Assembly (NCBI GenBank): GCA_900112785.1
Contig: FONB01000005.1
Span: 62,001-126,000, forward strand
From: Phytobacter palmae
Lineage (GTDB): Bacteria; Pseudomonadota; Gammaproteobacteria; Enterobacterales; Enterobacteriaceae
Direction of reading: 5' to 3'
Length of the DNA: 64,000 nucleotides
Each line of letters opens with the position of its first letter. Position 1 is the first letter of the stretch. The position numbers and the translations under genes were made by a program. The notes under the pieces were generated by a model. That model ran no database searches and was not told the DNA's origin. It worked only from the letters and a program-made list of their open reading frames with translations. Positions 26,044 to 36,203 of the stretch are shown here, in pieces.

Positions 26044-26574
26044 ATGCGTAACAACTATTCCGGACTTCAGATTGCTATACACTGGCTGGTGTTTCTTCTG
26101 GTCATTGTCACGTACTGCGCCATGGAGTTCCGTGGTTTTGCGCCGCGCGACTGGCGTCCCTATTTCAATATTGTTCATGTCTCGTGCGGCATCACCATTT
26201 TGGTATTAATGGTTGCGCGCCTGCTGATCCGTCTGAAAAGCCCGACACCGCCCATCGTGCCGAAACCATCACCTGTGCTGACGGCACTGGCGCATCTTGG
26301 ACATCTGGTTATCTATCTGCTGTTTATCGCGCTGCCGATTCTGGGCCTATTAATGATGTATAACCGAGGTGGTAACTGGATAGCCTTCGGTTTGTCGATG
26401 CCGCATGCGGCGGAAGCCAATTTTGATCTGGTGGATATGCTTAAGGAATATCATGAGACGCTGGCGATGTTTGGTTATTATGTCATCGCTTTGCATGCTT
26501 TGGCCGCACTTGCACACCATTATTTCTTCAAAGACAATACGTTATTGCGCATGATGCCGAAGAAACGTGTATAA
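26044..26574 (+). CDS. cybB: Cytochrome b561
   Basis: A 176-residue inner-membrane di-heme cytochrome with four transmembrane helices, matching E. coli CybB over its length. Heme-ligand histidines lie in IHWLVFLL, NIVHVSCGI, GHLVIYLL and ALHALAALAHHYF. The family oxidises ubiquinol and, in E. coli, acts as a superoxide:ubiquinone oxidoreductase. It is divergent from gapC. The ATG is weakly supported by the RBS (CAGGATTCTCAT). Confidence 0.94.
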   Translation: MRNNYSGLQIAIHWLVFLLVIVTYCAMEFRGFAPRDWRPYFNIVHVSCGITILVLMVARLLIRLKSPTPPIVPKPSPVLTALAHLGHLVIYLLFIALPILGLLMMYNRGGNWIAFGLSMPHAAEANFDLVDMLKEYHETLAMFGYYVIALHALAALAHHYFFKDNTLLRMMPKKRV

Positions 26575-26612
26575 AGATAAATGCGATAGCGGTGTTATTT
26601 GCCGTTATTTTT

Positions 26613-26641
26613 AAGCCTCGCCTGGAGCGGGGCTTATTTTT
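26613..26641 (+). terminator. Terminator of cybB
   Basis: AAGCCTCGC / GCGGGGCTT stem (one G-U pair) with a 5-base loop, followed by ATTTTTTGC. Confidence 0.85.
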
Positions 26642-26742
26642 TGCTTTAAAGAAATGTGATCGTCTTTGGTTTTTCACGGAGAAAGCAGGGCGGCTATCAC
26701 ATTTTGGGTGTTATCTGCTGTGCGAAATTCGAACTGTCAGTG

Positions 26743-26757
26743 TAGATAGTATATCTA
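26743..26757. promoter_or_regulatory. Palindrome upstream of the MHS transporter
   Basis: TAGATAGTATATCTA is a perfect 6-3-6 palindrome 32-46 bases before the start codon, overlapping the likely promoter region (TATCTATTATAG). A repressor operator is plausible. Confidence 0.4.
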
Positions 26758-26788
26758 TTATAGAAACACTATCCTACATGGAGGGGCT

Positions 26789-28114
26789 ATGACACAGCCT
26801 GCACAGCAATCGCTCGAACGGACGGTTTTGTCGGAGGAGGCCACTACGTCACGCAAATTACGAAAAGTTCTGCTGGCCACCGGCGTCGGTCATTTCGTTG
26901 AATGGTTCGATTTTGGTCTCTACGGAACACTTGCCGCCATCATCGGCTTACAGTTCTTCCATGCCGAAAATCCCAGCGTGGCGCTTCTGTCATCCTTCGC
27001 AGTCTTTGGCGCGGGTTTTGTCATGCGTCCACTCGGCGGCCTGTTTTTTGGTTCACTTGGCGACAGGAAAGGGCGACAAAAAGTTCTTGCTACCGTCATT
27101 CTTCTGACTTCTGGTGCGACCTTTGTGATGGGGTTGCTGCCGACCTATCACCAGATTGGTATCACTGCCACCGTGTTGCTGGTGATGACTCGCCTTATTC
27201 AGGGTTTTGCCGCCGGTGGTGAAAGCTCCGGCGCAACGACCTACCTGGCAGAATACGCACCGGTTAACAGACGCGGTTATTTCACCTGCTGGATAGATAA
27301 CTTCGGCTTTATGGCATTCGTGGCAGGCTCCGGGCTGGTCTTTTTGTTAACGGCCTTTCTGGGCGAAAGTGCCATGAATGACTGGGGCTGGCGGATTCCG
27401 TTCCTTATCGCCGGGCCATTAGGCTGGGTTGGCCTTTATCTGCGAACGCATCTGGAAGACTCCCCCGAGTTTCTGGAAGCGAAAAAACAGGGGCAAACAG
27501 ACGCCACGCCGCTGCGTTCTGCGGTGACCCATGCCTGGGCGGCGCTCCTTTTCTGCGTGGGGTTTGTGGTTATCAAAGCGGTGGGGCACTGGACGCTGCA
27601 AACCTTTATGCCAGGTTATCTTTCAACGGAGCTGCACTACTCAAAGCTGGACTCGTATGCGATCACCACGATAGGCCTGTTTTCGGTCGCGGTACTGGTG
27701 CCGTTTATGGGCTACTTATCCGATAAATTTGGCCGCAAGCCGTTGATGCTGACCGGATGCGCTGGCTTCATTTTGCTGAGTTACCCGGCCATGATGCTAA
27801 TGGCCAACGGTGATATGTTCTCAGCAGTGCTGGCAATGATGATGCTCGGCGCGTTTATTGCGGCTTTTGACGGTGCCTGTAGTGCGGCGATGGCTGAGCT
27901 TTTTCCAACCAGCGTAAGGTATGGCGGGTTGTCAATTGCCTACAATTTCGCTGTCGCATTCTTTGGCGGTATCACGCCGTGGTTCTCTATCTGGCTGATA
28001 ACCTCTACGGGAGATAAATTTTCGCCGGCGTATTATGTGATGGCCGCTGCGTTGATAACCTTCCTGACAGTCCTGCGTGCCCGCGAAACGGCCGGGTTGC
28101 CACTGAAACGTTAA
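26789..28114 (+). CDS. MHS-family (metabolite:H+ symporter) MFS transporter
   Basis: A 441-residue 12-TM major-facilitator transporter. The N-terminal motif ATGVGHFVEWFDFGLYGTLA and the loop-2/3 motif GSLGDRKGRQKVL are characteristic of the MHS group (ProP, ShiA, KgtP). GGESSGATTYLAEYAPVNRRG is the conserved TM4-5 region, and GYLSDKFGRKPLML the repeat of the loop motif. Substrates in this family are organic acids or osmolytes; the exact one is not apparent. The RBS GGAGGGGCT is strong. It occupies the place of E. coli ydcA/hokB after cybB. Confidence 0.9.
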   Translation: MTQPAQQSLERTVLSEEATTSRKLRKVLLATGVGHFVEWFDFGLYGTLAAIIGLQFFHAENPSVALLSSFAVFGAGFVMRPLGGLFFGSLGDRKGRQKVLATVILLTSGATFVMGLLPTYHQIGITATVLLVMTRLIQGFAAGGESSGATTYLAEYAPVNRRGYFTCWIDNFGFMAFVAGSGLVFLLTAFLGESAMNDWGWRIPFLIAGPLGWVGLYLRTHLEDSPEFLEAKKQGQTDATPLRSAVTHAWAALLFCVGFVVIKAVGHWTLQTFMPGYLSTELHYSKLDSYAITTIGLFSVAVLVPFMGYLSDKFGRKPLMLTGCAGFILLSYPAMMLMANGDMFSAVLAMMMLGAFIAAFDGACSAAMAELFPTSVRYGGLSIAYNFAVAFFGGITPWFSIWLITSTGDKFSPAYYVMAAALITFLTVLRARETAGLPLKR

Positions 28115-28119
28115 TATGT

Positions 28120-28146
28120 CGCCCGGTAGCTTTCTTCTGCCGGGCG
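28120..28146 (+). terminator. Terminator of the MHS transporter gene
   Basis: CGCCCGGTAG / CTGCCGGGCG, a 10-bp stem with one G-U pair, followed by TTTATC. Confidence 0.75.
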
Positions 28147-28252
28147 TTTATCCCTTGTGCCAAAGAAGCGTAAAAAGTGGCCTATTGATCGGTTTGGTCG
28201 ATCGATAAGATATTTTTATATGATTAATCCTTTCAATGGCATAGACTCGGTG

Positions 28253-28374
28253 GTGTTCTGCCAGCCAGGCCAACACCAGAAAAGGCAGAACATGTTGCCC
28301 TGGCAAGACCTGCGCGGTCTTTCTGCTAACTCAAGGATGGCGTAATAGTTCTTGCCAGGGCGACACCCTGAGAT
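28253..28374. other. Structured intergenic region with nested inverted repeats (possible sRNA)
   Basis: The 364-base gap before the DUF1272 gene holds three overlapping inverted repeats: TGGTGTT / AACACCA, GTTCTGCC / GGCAGAAC (sharing GTT, so mutually exclusive), and a 15-base arm GTTGCCCTGGCAAGA paired with TCTTGCCAGGGCGAC (14 of 15). Alternative hairpins of this kind suit an attenuator or a small RNA. A 62-codon frame crossing the area has no credible ribosome binding site, so it is not called. No known RNA family is recognised. Confidence 0.4.
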
Positions 28375-28478
28375 CCAGCCACGATATTATGTCTCGATCG
28401 TGCTTTATTCATTTCGGTATGTTATTGAATTAGCCTGAACAGACCCGACGTTAATAACGCGCTTAAGAGGAACAGGTT

Positions 28479-28715
28479 ATGCTGGAACTGAGGCCCAACT
28501 GTGAATGTTGCAATACCGATCTCCCCCCTGATTCCACTCAGGCGCTTATTTGCTCGTTTGAATGCACGTTTTGCGAGGATTGCGCACAGAAAATGGCGAT
28601 GCGCTGCCCGAACTGCGGCGGAGAACTGGTCAGCCGACCCAAAAGGCCGGCTGCAAAGCTGGTGAACAACCCCGCCTCAACAACACGCATTTTCAAACCG
28701 CAAGGGTGCGCTTAA
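28479..28715 (+). CDS. DUF1272 zinc-ribbon-like small protein
   Basis: A 78-residue cysteine-rich protein of the DUF1272 family. It starts MLELRPNCECCNTDLPPDST and contains paired metal-ligand cysteines CECC, CSFECTFCEDC and CPNCGGELVSRP, consistent with a treble-clef or zinc-ribbon fold. The function of the family is unknown. RBS AAGAGGAACAGGTT. It converges with the TPR gene, leaving only 4 bases between stop codons. Confidence 0.85.
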   Translation: MLELRPNCECCNTDLPPDSTQALICSFECTFCEDCAQKMAMRCPNCGGELVSRPKRPAAKLVNNPASTTRIFKPQGCA

Positions 28716-28719
28716 TTGC

Positions 28720-29199
28720 TCACGCTCCGGTAAGATTCCGGGCGTAAAAGTGCAACGCTTTTTGATAGCGTTTAATATTCTCTGTCGGCGGGTGCCGTGC
28801 AACGAGTTCCAGCATCACCGACATCGCCTTATCATTTTCGCCAAGGTTATGCAGGCACAGGGCGTAAAAGGGGATAATTTCCGTTGCGTCGGGCCAGGCC
28901 GTCAATATTTCGACAAAATGCGCTTTGGCTAAGGTGTATTTCCCAAGACAGCGGTAAGTACAGGCGAGACCAAATAGCGCGTCAAATTTGTCTTCGCCTT
29001 CAAGCCCTGCCTCTAAAGCGGCCTGGTAATATATTTCCGCTTTATCCTCAGCGCCCTGGTTGTCCCAGGACCAGGCAATATTGAGCAGGGCGCGTGCTTT
29101 TAATTCCGTACTATTGATAAGGCCTTCAAGTAATTCACGGCTTTTTTCATATTCGCCCGCCTTACGCAGAGCAATGGCCGTGTGCAGGTTCTTTTCCAT
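28720..29199 (-). CDS. Tetratricopeptide-repeat protein
   Basis: A 159-residue soluble protein made of about four TPR helices pairs, e.g. KAGEYEKSRELLEGLIN, LNIAWSWDNQGAEDKAEIYYQ, GLACTYRCLGKYTLAKAHFV and LCLHNLGENDKAMSVMLELV. No signal peptide or catalytic domain is present. A protein-interaction scaffold role is all that can be inferred. It is convergent with the DUF1272 gene and divergent from the MgtC-family gene. Confidence 0.82.
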   Translation of the reverse strand: MEKNLHTAIALRKAGEYEKSRELLEGLINSTELKARALLNIAWSWDNQGAEDKAEIYYQAALEAGLEGEDKFDALFGLACTYRCLGKYTLAKAHFVEILTAWPDATEIIPFYALCLHNLGENDKAMSVMLELVARHPPTENIKRYQKALHFYARNLTGA

Positions 29200-29372
29200 A
29201 GGTTCTGTCTTTCATATCCTCAGCCAGATTGACGTGGTTCCCGACAGTAAAATGAATAACGGTAAAGAGGAAGAAGATTTTCGTCGAATCACGCGCTTGC
29301 CTTGCGATCGCGCGGTTATGTGCTTTGGTTGAATAAAGCAACCGTCGTGAGGATATATAAAGGAAGCGAAAA

Positions 29373-30029
29373 ATGGTGACTGATTTATTACTACGCGTTG
29401 CGCTGGCGGGGTTACTTGGCGGGCTTATTGGTCTTGAACGTCAGCTACGCGCAAAAGACGCTGGATTAAGAACGCATGTTCTTGTCGGGATTGGCAGCGC
29501 GCTGTTTATGATTGTCTCCAAATATGGCTTTGAGGATATTTTGCAGGAGAATCATGTTGCTCTGGATCCCAGCAGGGTGGCGGCACAGGTGGTCAGTGGC
29601 GTGGGGTTTCTGGGCGCCGGAACCATCATTATTCAAAAACAGATCGTCAAGGGGCTGACCACTGCGGCAGGGATGTGGGTTACATCAGCTATTGGGCTGG
29701 TCATTGGCAGCGGAATGTATGCCATTGGCATTTATGGCGCATTTATGACCCTTTTTGTGCTCGAGGTCTTCCGGCAGTTAAGCCACCATTTTTTGAGCAA
29801 ACATTATGGTGTGCAGATTAAACTGAAACAAGAAAGTGTGCCCGTCGTTTTGGCCGCATTACAGGAAAGGTCCGTTAAATTTGCCTTTCGTTCCCTGAAA
29901 AATAGCCAGACGGGGGATAAAACAAGTGAACTATTCCTTGTTTTGACGCTACGCCCCGGTACGCCAATAAGTGATATTGGCGCGAATTTATCCCGTATTG
30001 AGGGGGTGAAATCGCTGACGGTCAAATGA
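29373..30029 (+). CDS. MgtC/SapB family inner-membrane protein
   Basis: A 218-residue membrane protein. Four to five TM helices occupy residues ~1-135 with the family signatures GLLGGLIGLERQ, GLRTHVLVGIGSALFM and GVGFLGAGTII. A C-terminal soluble ACT-like domain of ~75 residues follows. The family includes Salmonella MgtC, which supports growth at low magnesium and in macrophages, but most members have unknown roles. RBS AAAGGAAGCGAAAA. No mgtB or leader is adjacent. Confidence 0.88.
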   Translation: MVTDLLLRVALAGLLGGLIGLERQLRAKDAGLRTHVLVGIGSALFMIVSKYGFEDILQENHVALDPSRVAAQVVSGVGFLGAGTIIIQKQIVKGLTTAAGMWVTSAIGLVIGSGMYAIGIYGAFMTLFVLEVFRQLSHHFLSKHYGVQIKLKQESVPVVLAALQERSVKFAFRSLKNSQTGDKTSELFLVLTLRPGTPISDIGANLSRIEGVKSLTVK

Positions 30030-30095
30030 AAATAGTGATGACCTGTGATATGAAACCGTTGCGCGCCAGGATAGCGATCCTGGCGCACGATGAGG

Positions 30096-31646
30096 TTAGA
30101 CCACGCGGAATGTCCCAACCGTGTGGGTCAATGTTGACGCCTGTTCCTCCAGAGAGGCTGCAGCGGCAGCGGCCTGTTCGACTAACGCGGCGTTTTGTTG
30201 CGTCACATCGTCCATCTGGTTCACCGCCACTCTGATATGTTCAATGCCGGTAGATTGTTCCCCGGACGCCGTTGAGATTTCAGTCATCAATGAAGCGACT
30301 TCATGAATGGAGGCCAGGATTTCATCCATTGTGGTGCCGGCCTGACCGACAAGCGTCGCGCCTTCTGAGACTTTGGCACTTGAGGCTTCAATCAACTCTT
30401 TTATTTCCTTTGCAGCGGTCGCGCTTCGCTGCGCCAGTCCACGGACTTCACTGGCGACGACAGCAAAACCACGGCCTTGTTCTCCCGCTCTTGCCGCTTC
30501 AACTGCCGCGTTTAATGCCAGAATATTGGTCTGGAAAGCGATCCCTTCAATGGTGCTGATGATCTCGACGATGTGTTGCGAACTGTCAGAAATAGAACCC
30601 ATTGTATTAATGACATTTTGCACGACCCTGCCGCCACGCTCCGCGACAGAAGAGGCCGTGGCCGCAAGCGTACTGGCATGCTGTGCATTTGATGTGTTTT
30701 GGCGTACCGTCACCGTTAGCTGCTCCATGCTGGCCGAGGTTTCAATGAGTGACGCGGCTTGCTCTTCCGTCCGGCTCGATAAATTGGTATTTCCGATAGC
30801 CACTTCCCTGGCCGCCTCGTCAATTGATGCTGCCGAATCCTGAATTTTCTCAACAAGGGAACCTAACTGAATCTGCATGGCATCCAGTGCGTTCAGTAGT
30901 TGCCCGGTTTCATCACGTGAGTGCCCCTGGATTGAAGATGTTAAATCCCCCTGGGCAATTGCCTCTGCGGCTTTGACAGCAATCTGCAGTGGTGCAGTAA
31001 TAATTCGTGAAATAATAATGCATAATGCCAGAGCAATAATCACGCTCAGGAGCGCCCCAAAGATGAGAATAAATCGGGTTTGTGTCTCTGTTGACTTCAC
31101 GGTGTCCTGTCTGACCTGAAGTAATACACTTTCCGCATTAATCATCTCATCAATAATGCCTCGCATACTGTCCATTTGACTTTTGCCCGTATTCGCTTCG
31201 AAACGGCTATTAAAGTCATCAGCACTCATCTTTTGGTTTGATACATCCCGGCGGTTGTTAATAATTCTCTCGGCAACATCACGCAACCATAGCGAATACT
31301 GTTCTGAAAGATTCTTGAGACGAGCTTGCTGAGCGGGATTGTCGGCGGTAAATTCCTTAAGTGCGTCCCAGTGGCTGGAAAATGATTTCTGACCGCTATT
31401 ATAAGGCTCGAGCATCTCCTCTTTCCCGGTGAGCGCAAAGCCGCGCAAGCCGGTTTCCATATTCACCAGACTTAACGTTAACGCTCTGTTTTCATCAATC
31501 ACTTGATAAGTATGCACATTCCAGTTGTTCGCAGTGACAAGGGTGCTAAAATTGTAATAAAATACGCTACTTAGCACCATTAAAACCAAAATAATCAAAC
31601 CAAAAGCCGATGTTAACTTTCTGCGGATGTTCATATTCTTAACCAT
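30096..31646 (-). CDS. Methyl-accepting chemotaxis protein with CHASE3-like sensor
   Basis: A 516-residue chemoreceptor. TM1 is at ~12-35 ([20 protein letters not shown]). The periplasmic region resembles CHASE3, with [20 protein letters not shown] and [22 protein letters not shown]2 lies at ~190-212, then HAMP and the signalling hairpin [20 protein letters not shown]. It ends in [11 protein letters not shown] without an NWETF motif. The frame is open 25 codons further upstream, but the start chosen has GGAGCAGGACAAT before it. A near-consensus sigma-28 promoter lies ~70 bases upstream. Confidence 0.92.
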   Translation of the reverse strand: MVKNMNIRRKLTSAFGLIILVLMVLSSVFYYNFSTLVTANNWNVHTYQVIDENRALTLSLVNMETGLRGFALTGKEEMLEPYNSGQKSFSSHWDALKEFTADNPAQQARLKNLSEQYSLWLRDVAERIINNRRDVSNQKMSADDFNSRFEANTGKSQMDSMRGIIDEMINAESVLLQVRQDTVKSTETQTRFILIFGALLSVIIALALCIIISRIITAPLQIAVKAAEAIAQGDLTSSIQGHSRDETGQLLNALDAMQIQLGSLVEKIQDSAASIDEAAREVAIGNTNLSSRTEEQAASLIETSASMEQLTVTVRQNTSNAQHASTLAATASSVAERGGRVVQNVINTMGSISDSSQHIVEIISTIEGIAFQTNILALNAAVEAARAGEQGRGFAVVASEVRGLAQRSATAAKEIKELIEASSAKVSEGATLVGQAGTTMDEILASIHEVASLMTEISTASGEQSTGIEHIRVAVNQMDDVTQQNAALVEQAAAAAASLEEQASTLTHTVGTFRVV

Positions 31647-31711
31647 ATTGTCCTGCTCCAGCGTGAAACCCCAAATAAATAATGCGATTGCGAAAACATG
31701 CAATAAAAGCA

Positions 31712-31738
31712 TTATCGTCATAATGATTAATTAATTTA
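31712..31738 (-). promoter_or_regulatory. Sigma-28 (FliA) flagellar promoter of the chemoreceptor gene
   Basis: On the minus strand TAAA, then 15 bases, then GACGATAA: 11 of 12 positions of the consensus TAAA-N15-GCCGATAA, at the correct spacing. It lies 66-92 bases upstream of the receptor start. Confidence 0.75.
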
Positions 31739-32158
31739 TATTACCGAAGAAAATAAATGGGTTGATTATAATAGATGGCGATAAATCAACAGTTTGACGC
31801 AGTGTTGCGCAATTTTAAAGCGATGATTTTTAATATTTCCACTTAGCATTATTTAGTGAAGCTAAATTCATTCATAGCGTGGCTAAACTCCGCGTTTGGA
31901 TATATTAATTTTATTCTTCACCCACATATATGACGATTTCACAAGATATATTCTCTTTTTCTGGAAAGCGTAATTATATACCGCCAAAAATATTTGCTAT
32001 AGATCACGCTGTAGGCGCAAGGCGGATTAATAGTCAGACCAGAGCGAAAAGGCAAGGGAATATTCTCAACAATGGCTAACAGACACGCGGGCGTCATCCT
32101 GCGCACAGGTATAGTTACTACAACACATTAATTTTGCAGCAAGAAATGAAATGATGTA
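31739..32158. other. Gene-free AT-rich intergenic region
   Basis: About 420 bases between the chemoreceptor promoter and the frmR operator. I see no credible frame, terminator or repeat. The composition is markedly AT-rich in the first half. Confidence 0.5.
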
Positions 32159-32160
32159 CC

Positions 32161-32177
32161 ATACCCCCCTATAGTAT
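32161..32177. promoter_or_regulatory. FrmR operator
   Basis: ATACCCCCCTATAGTAT, an ATAC/GTAT inverted repeat around a C-run, is the type of site bound by CsoR/RcnR/FrmR tetramers. It sits 14 bases before the frmR ATG, overlapping the promoter. Confidence 0.75.
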
Positions 32178-32190
32178 ATAAGGAGTGGTT

Positions 32191-33617
<1,427 letters not shown>

Positions 33618-33629
33618 GTAAAACGCCTG

Positions 33630-33656
33630 GCCAGCGGTTATGCCGCTGGCATTTTA
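33630..33656 (+). terminator. Terminator of frmRA
   Basis: GCCAGCGG / CCGCTGGC, 8-bp perfect stem with a 5-base loop, followed by ATTTTAAAT. Confidence 0.8.
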
Positions 33657-33694
33657 AATGTCTAAATCTGTGACCCGCCTGACATTTTTCTCCG

Positions 33695-33721
33695 TAACAT
33701 AAATCCCACAATTGCCGATAC
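33695..33721 (+). promoter_or_regulatory. Candidate sigma-28 promoter of trg
   Basis: TAAC, 15 bases, then GCCGATAC: 10 of 12 positions of the FliA consensus, about 52-78 bases before the trg start. Confidence 0.6.
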
Positions 33722-33772
33722 CTTTCTTACAGGCGTGTTTTACGCATCTTATATAAAAGAGAGTCGATAGCC

Positions 33773-35470
33773 ATGGATAACACAGCAGCGATGCACAGAC
33801 AGCAAGGCATTGGATTTATGCACAATATTCGATTGGTTCCCCTATTTTCCGCTATCCTGAGTGGCATATTGCTGTTATTTGCGTTGAGTTCCGGGTTAGC
33901 AGGGTATTTCTTGATGCAGGCTGACAAAAATCAGCAGGATGTGACGCAAGAAATCCAGGTTCGTATGGGGTTATCTAACAGTTCTAATAACTTACGTATA
34001 GCGCGTATCAGCCTGATCCATGCCGGAGCGGCCAGCCGCATCGCGGAAATGGATGAAATGAAAAAGAACATTGCGGATGCGGAAAAACGCATCAAGCAAG
34101 CGCAGGATGGTTTTAATACCTACATGGCCCGTGCGGTTAAAACTCCGGAAGATTTAGCGCTTGATGGCGAGCTGACCACCCGCTTCAACGCCTATTTCGA
34201 CGGCATGCAACCGATGCTGAAATATGCCAAAAACGGCATGTTTGAAGCCATCATTAACCATGAAAATGAGCACGCGCGCGTTTTAGACAGTGCCTTTAAT
34301 GAGTACCTGCTTAAAGCTATTCAGATTCGTAGCGATCGCGCGACTCGACTCGGTGAACAAGCACACCAGCGCACGCAGCTGGGACTTCTCTTTATGGCGG
34401 GGGCATTTGCTGTCGCGCTGTTCTTAACCATCATTACCTTTACGGTGTTGCGTCGCGTGGTGATCAATCCGTTGCAGCGTGCGGCCAGACGTATTGAACA
34501 TATCGCGGCGGGCGATCTTACCGTGTCGGAAGAGGTCACTGGTCGCAGTGAGATTGGTCGTCTTACCCACGATTTGCAATTGATGCAGCGCTCTCTGGTG
34601 AAAACCGTGACTACAGTGCGTGACGGTGCTGAGGAAATTTATCGCGGAACCAGCGAGATTTCTGCAGGAAATACCGACCTTTCTTCACGTACTGAGCAGC
34701 AGGCCGCAGCGATTGAGCAGACCGCAGCCAGTATGGAAGAGCTTACGGCGACCGTGAAACAGAATGCGGATAATGCGCATCATGCCAGCAACCTGGCGCG
34801 TGATGCCTCCGGCAAGGCGACGAAAGGCGGTGAGATTGTTGATGGCGTGGTACAGACCATGGGCAATATTACTTCCAGCTCGAAGAAAATTTCCGAAATT
34901 ACCGCAGTCATCAACAGTATCGCCTTCCAGACGAATATTCTGGCGCTGAACGCCGCTGTTGAAGCAGCGCGCGCAGGTGAACAAGGCCGTGGTTTTGCAG
35001 TGGTGGCCAGCGAAGTCCGTACTCTGGCAAGCCGCAGTGCGCAGGCAGCTAAAGAGATTGAAGCGTTAATCAGCGAGTCAGTGAGTTTGATTGATAAAGG
35101 CTCCAGTGAAGTAGTGGCTGCTGGTGAAACAATGGATGAGATTGTGACGGCGGTGAAACGCGTTACCGATATCATGCTGGAAATTGCCGCTGCGTCGGAT
35201 GAGCAGAGTAAAGGTATTACTCAGGTTAGCCAGGCCATCACTGAGATGGACAATGTCACCCAGCAGAACGCCTCCCTTGTGGAAGAGGCGACGGCGGCGG
35301 CAACGTCTCTGGAAGAGCAGGCCGCGCGTCTTACCGAGGCGGTTGGCGCGTTTCGTGTGCATGCCAGTGGTACAAGTCGTACAGTAAAATCCTCATCAAC
35401 CCCGACGAAGCCCGTCAGTACTCAGCGTCCTGCTATGGCAAATGGCAGCGAAAACTGGGAAACGTTCTGA
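33773..35470 (+). CDS. trg: Methyl-accepting chemotaxis protein Trg-like (ribose/galactose receptor)
   Basis: A 565-residue chemoreceptor resembling E. coli Trg (546 residues) in the sensor (IRLVPLFSAILSGILLLFAL, MLKYAKNGMFEAIINHE, AGAASRIAEMDEMKKNIADA) and in the signalling hairpin. E. coli Trg detects sugar-loaded RbsB and MglB. Unlike E. coli Trg, whose tail lacks it, this protein ends in a ~35-residue linker closing with NWETF, the docking pentapeptide for CheR and CheB. The locus (before ydcI/ydcJ) is syntenic with E. coli. A FliA promoter is likely. Confidence 0.9.
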   Translation: MDNTAAMHRQQGIGFMHNIRLVPLFSAILSGILLLFALSSGLAGYFLMQADKNQQDVTQEIQVRMGLSNSSNNLRIARISLIHAGAASRIAEMDEMKKNIADAEKRIKQAQDGFNTYMARAVKTPEDLALDGELTTRFNAYFDGMQPMLKYAKNGMFEAIINHENEHARVLDSAFNEYLLKAIQIRSDRATRLGEQAHQRTQLGLLFMAGAFAVALFLTIITFTVLRRVVINPLQRAARRIEHIAAGDLTVSEEVTGRSEIGRLTHDLQLMQRSLVKTVTTVRDGAEEIYRGTSEISAGNTDLSSRTEQQAAAIEQTAASMEELTATVKQNADNAHHASNLARDASGKATKGGEIVDGVVQTMGNITSSSKKISEITAVINSIAFQTNILALNAAVEAARAGEQGRGFAVVASEVRTLASRSAQAAKEIEALISESVSLIDKGSSEVVAAGETMDEIVTAVKRVTDIMLEIAAASDEQSKGITQVSQAITEMDNVTQQNASLVEEATAAATSLEEQAARLTEAVGAFRVHASGTSRTVKSSSTPTKPVSTQRPAMANGSENWETF

Positions 35471-35500
35471 TGTCATGAGGCTTTAAGTCTCGTTGCAAGA

Positions 35501-35535
35501 AAGGCTGTGGTGATCTTCATCACGGCCTTTTTTTT
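35501..35535 (+). terminator. Terminator of trg
   Basis: AAGGCTGTGGTGAT and ATCACGGCCTT pair around CTTC with a small internal loop, followed by eight T residues. Confidence 0.85.
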
Positions 35536-35642
35536 GACTTAATCAGTATAAGTCGCCGGGAAGTTGTAAAGTGTCTGCACCATGACGTTAATCTGCGTTG
35601 TGATAAAAGAAGCACAGACCTTCGTGACAGGAGTCCATAGAA

Positions 35643-36086
35643 ATGAATAAATTTATCACTCTTCTGCCGCTCATATTTTCCTCATACGGTTTACTGGCGG
35701 CATCTTCTGTGGATATAACCACTTCTGACGAGGCTGAGAAATGTTTTCAGAAGTACGGCGAGAATAATGCTGAGTGTCTGGAAGAGGTAACTGATAAATC
35801 TGAGCATCAACTTGAAAAAGTGTATCAGGATAAATTAAAAGCAATTGATGCCTTTGATTATACGCAGTGGTGGATGGCCGATGAAAGCCGCAAAACGGGT
35901 ATGATTGACGCCTTAAAGAAAAGCCAGATGGAATGGTTGAAATACCGTGCTGCTTACTGCGGTGCGGCGACGACTGCCGCACAAGGCACTCACTTTCTGG
36001 GGGCTACTTTGACAAGTTGCACAATTAATATGAATAAAAGGCGAATCGCTGAAATTAAAATGATCAAACCAGAGATAACGCAATAA
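35643..36086 (+). CDS. LprI-like (DUF1311) secreted protein
   Basis: A 147-residue protein with an N-terminal signal peptide (KFITLLPLIFSSYGLLAASS) and a lysozyme-inhibitor LprI-type DUF1311 core. Four or five cysteines (KCFQKYG, AECLEEV, AYCGAA, TSCTINM) could form disulfides in the periplasm. The family contains LprI of Mycobacterium, a lysozyme inhibitor, but many enterobacterial members are uncharacterised. RBS GACAGGAGTCCATAGAA. It is convergent with the PQQ dehydrogenase gene. Confidence 0.82.
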   Translation: MNKFITLLPLIFSSYGLLAASSVDITTSDEAEKCFQKYGENNAECLEEVTDKSEHQLEKVYQDKLKAIDAFDYTQWWMADESRKTGMIDALKKSQMEWLKYRAAYCGAATTAAQGTHFLGATLTSCTINMNKRRIAEIKMIKPEITQ

Positions 36087-36161
36087 TCATAACTTTTGTG
36101 CGTGATAAAGCACCGTCTACGTTGACATTAAAAGTATAAATGAAACTTCATCTTGCATAAC

Positions 36162-36184
36162 AAACCCGCCATTGCGGCGGGTTT
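36162..36184. terminator. Bidirectional terminator between the LprI-like gene and gcd
   Basis: AAACCCGCC / GGCGGGTTT, a 9-bp perfect stem with a 5-base loop and A/T-rich flanks, between convergent genes. Confidence 0.85.
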
Positions 36185-36203
36185 GCTGTTAACGAGATCA
36201 GAT

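Noticed and set aside
28157-28345. 62-codon frame in the hairpin-rich gap
   Set aside because: No Shine-Dalgarno sequence, crosses strong inverted repeats and resembles no known small protein. It was considered as a HokB-like peptide, but the typical hydrophobic Hok pattern is absent.
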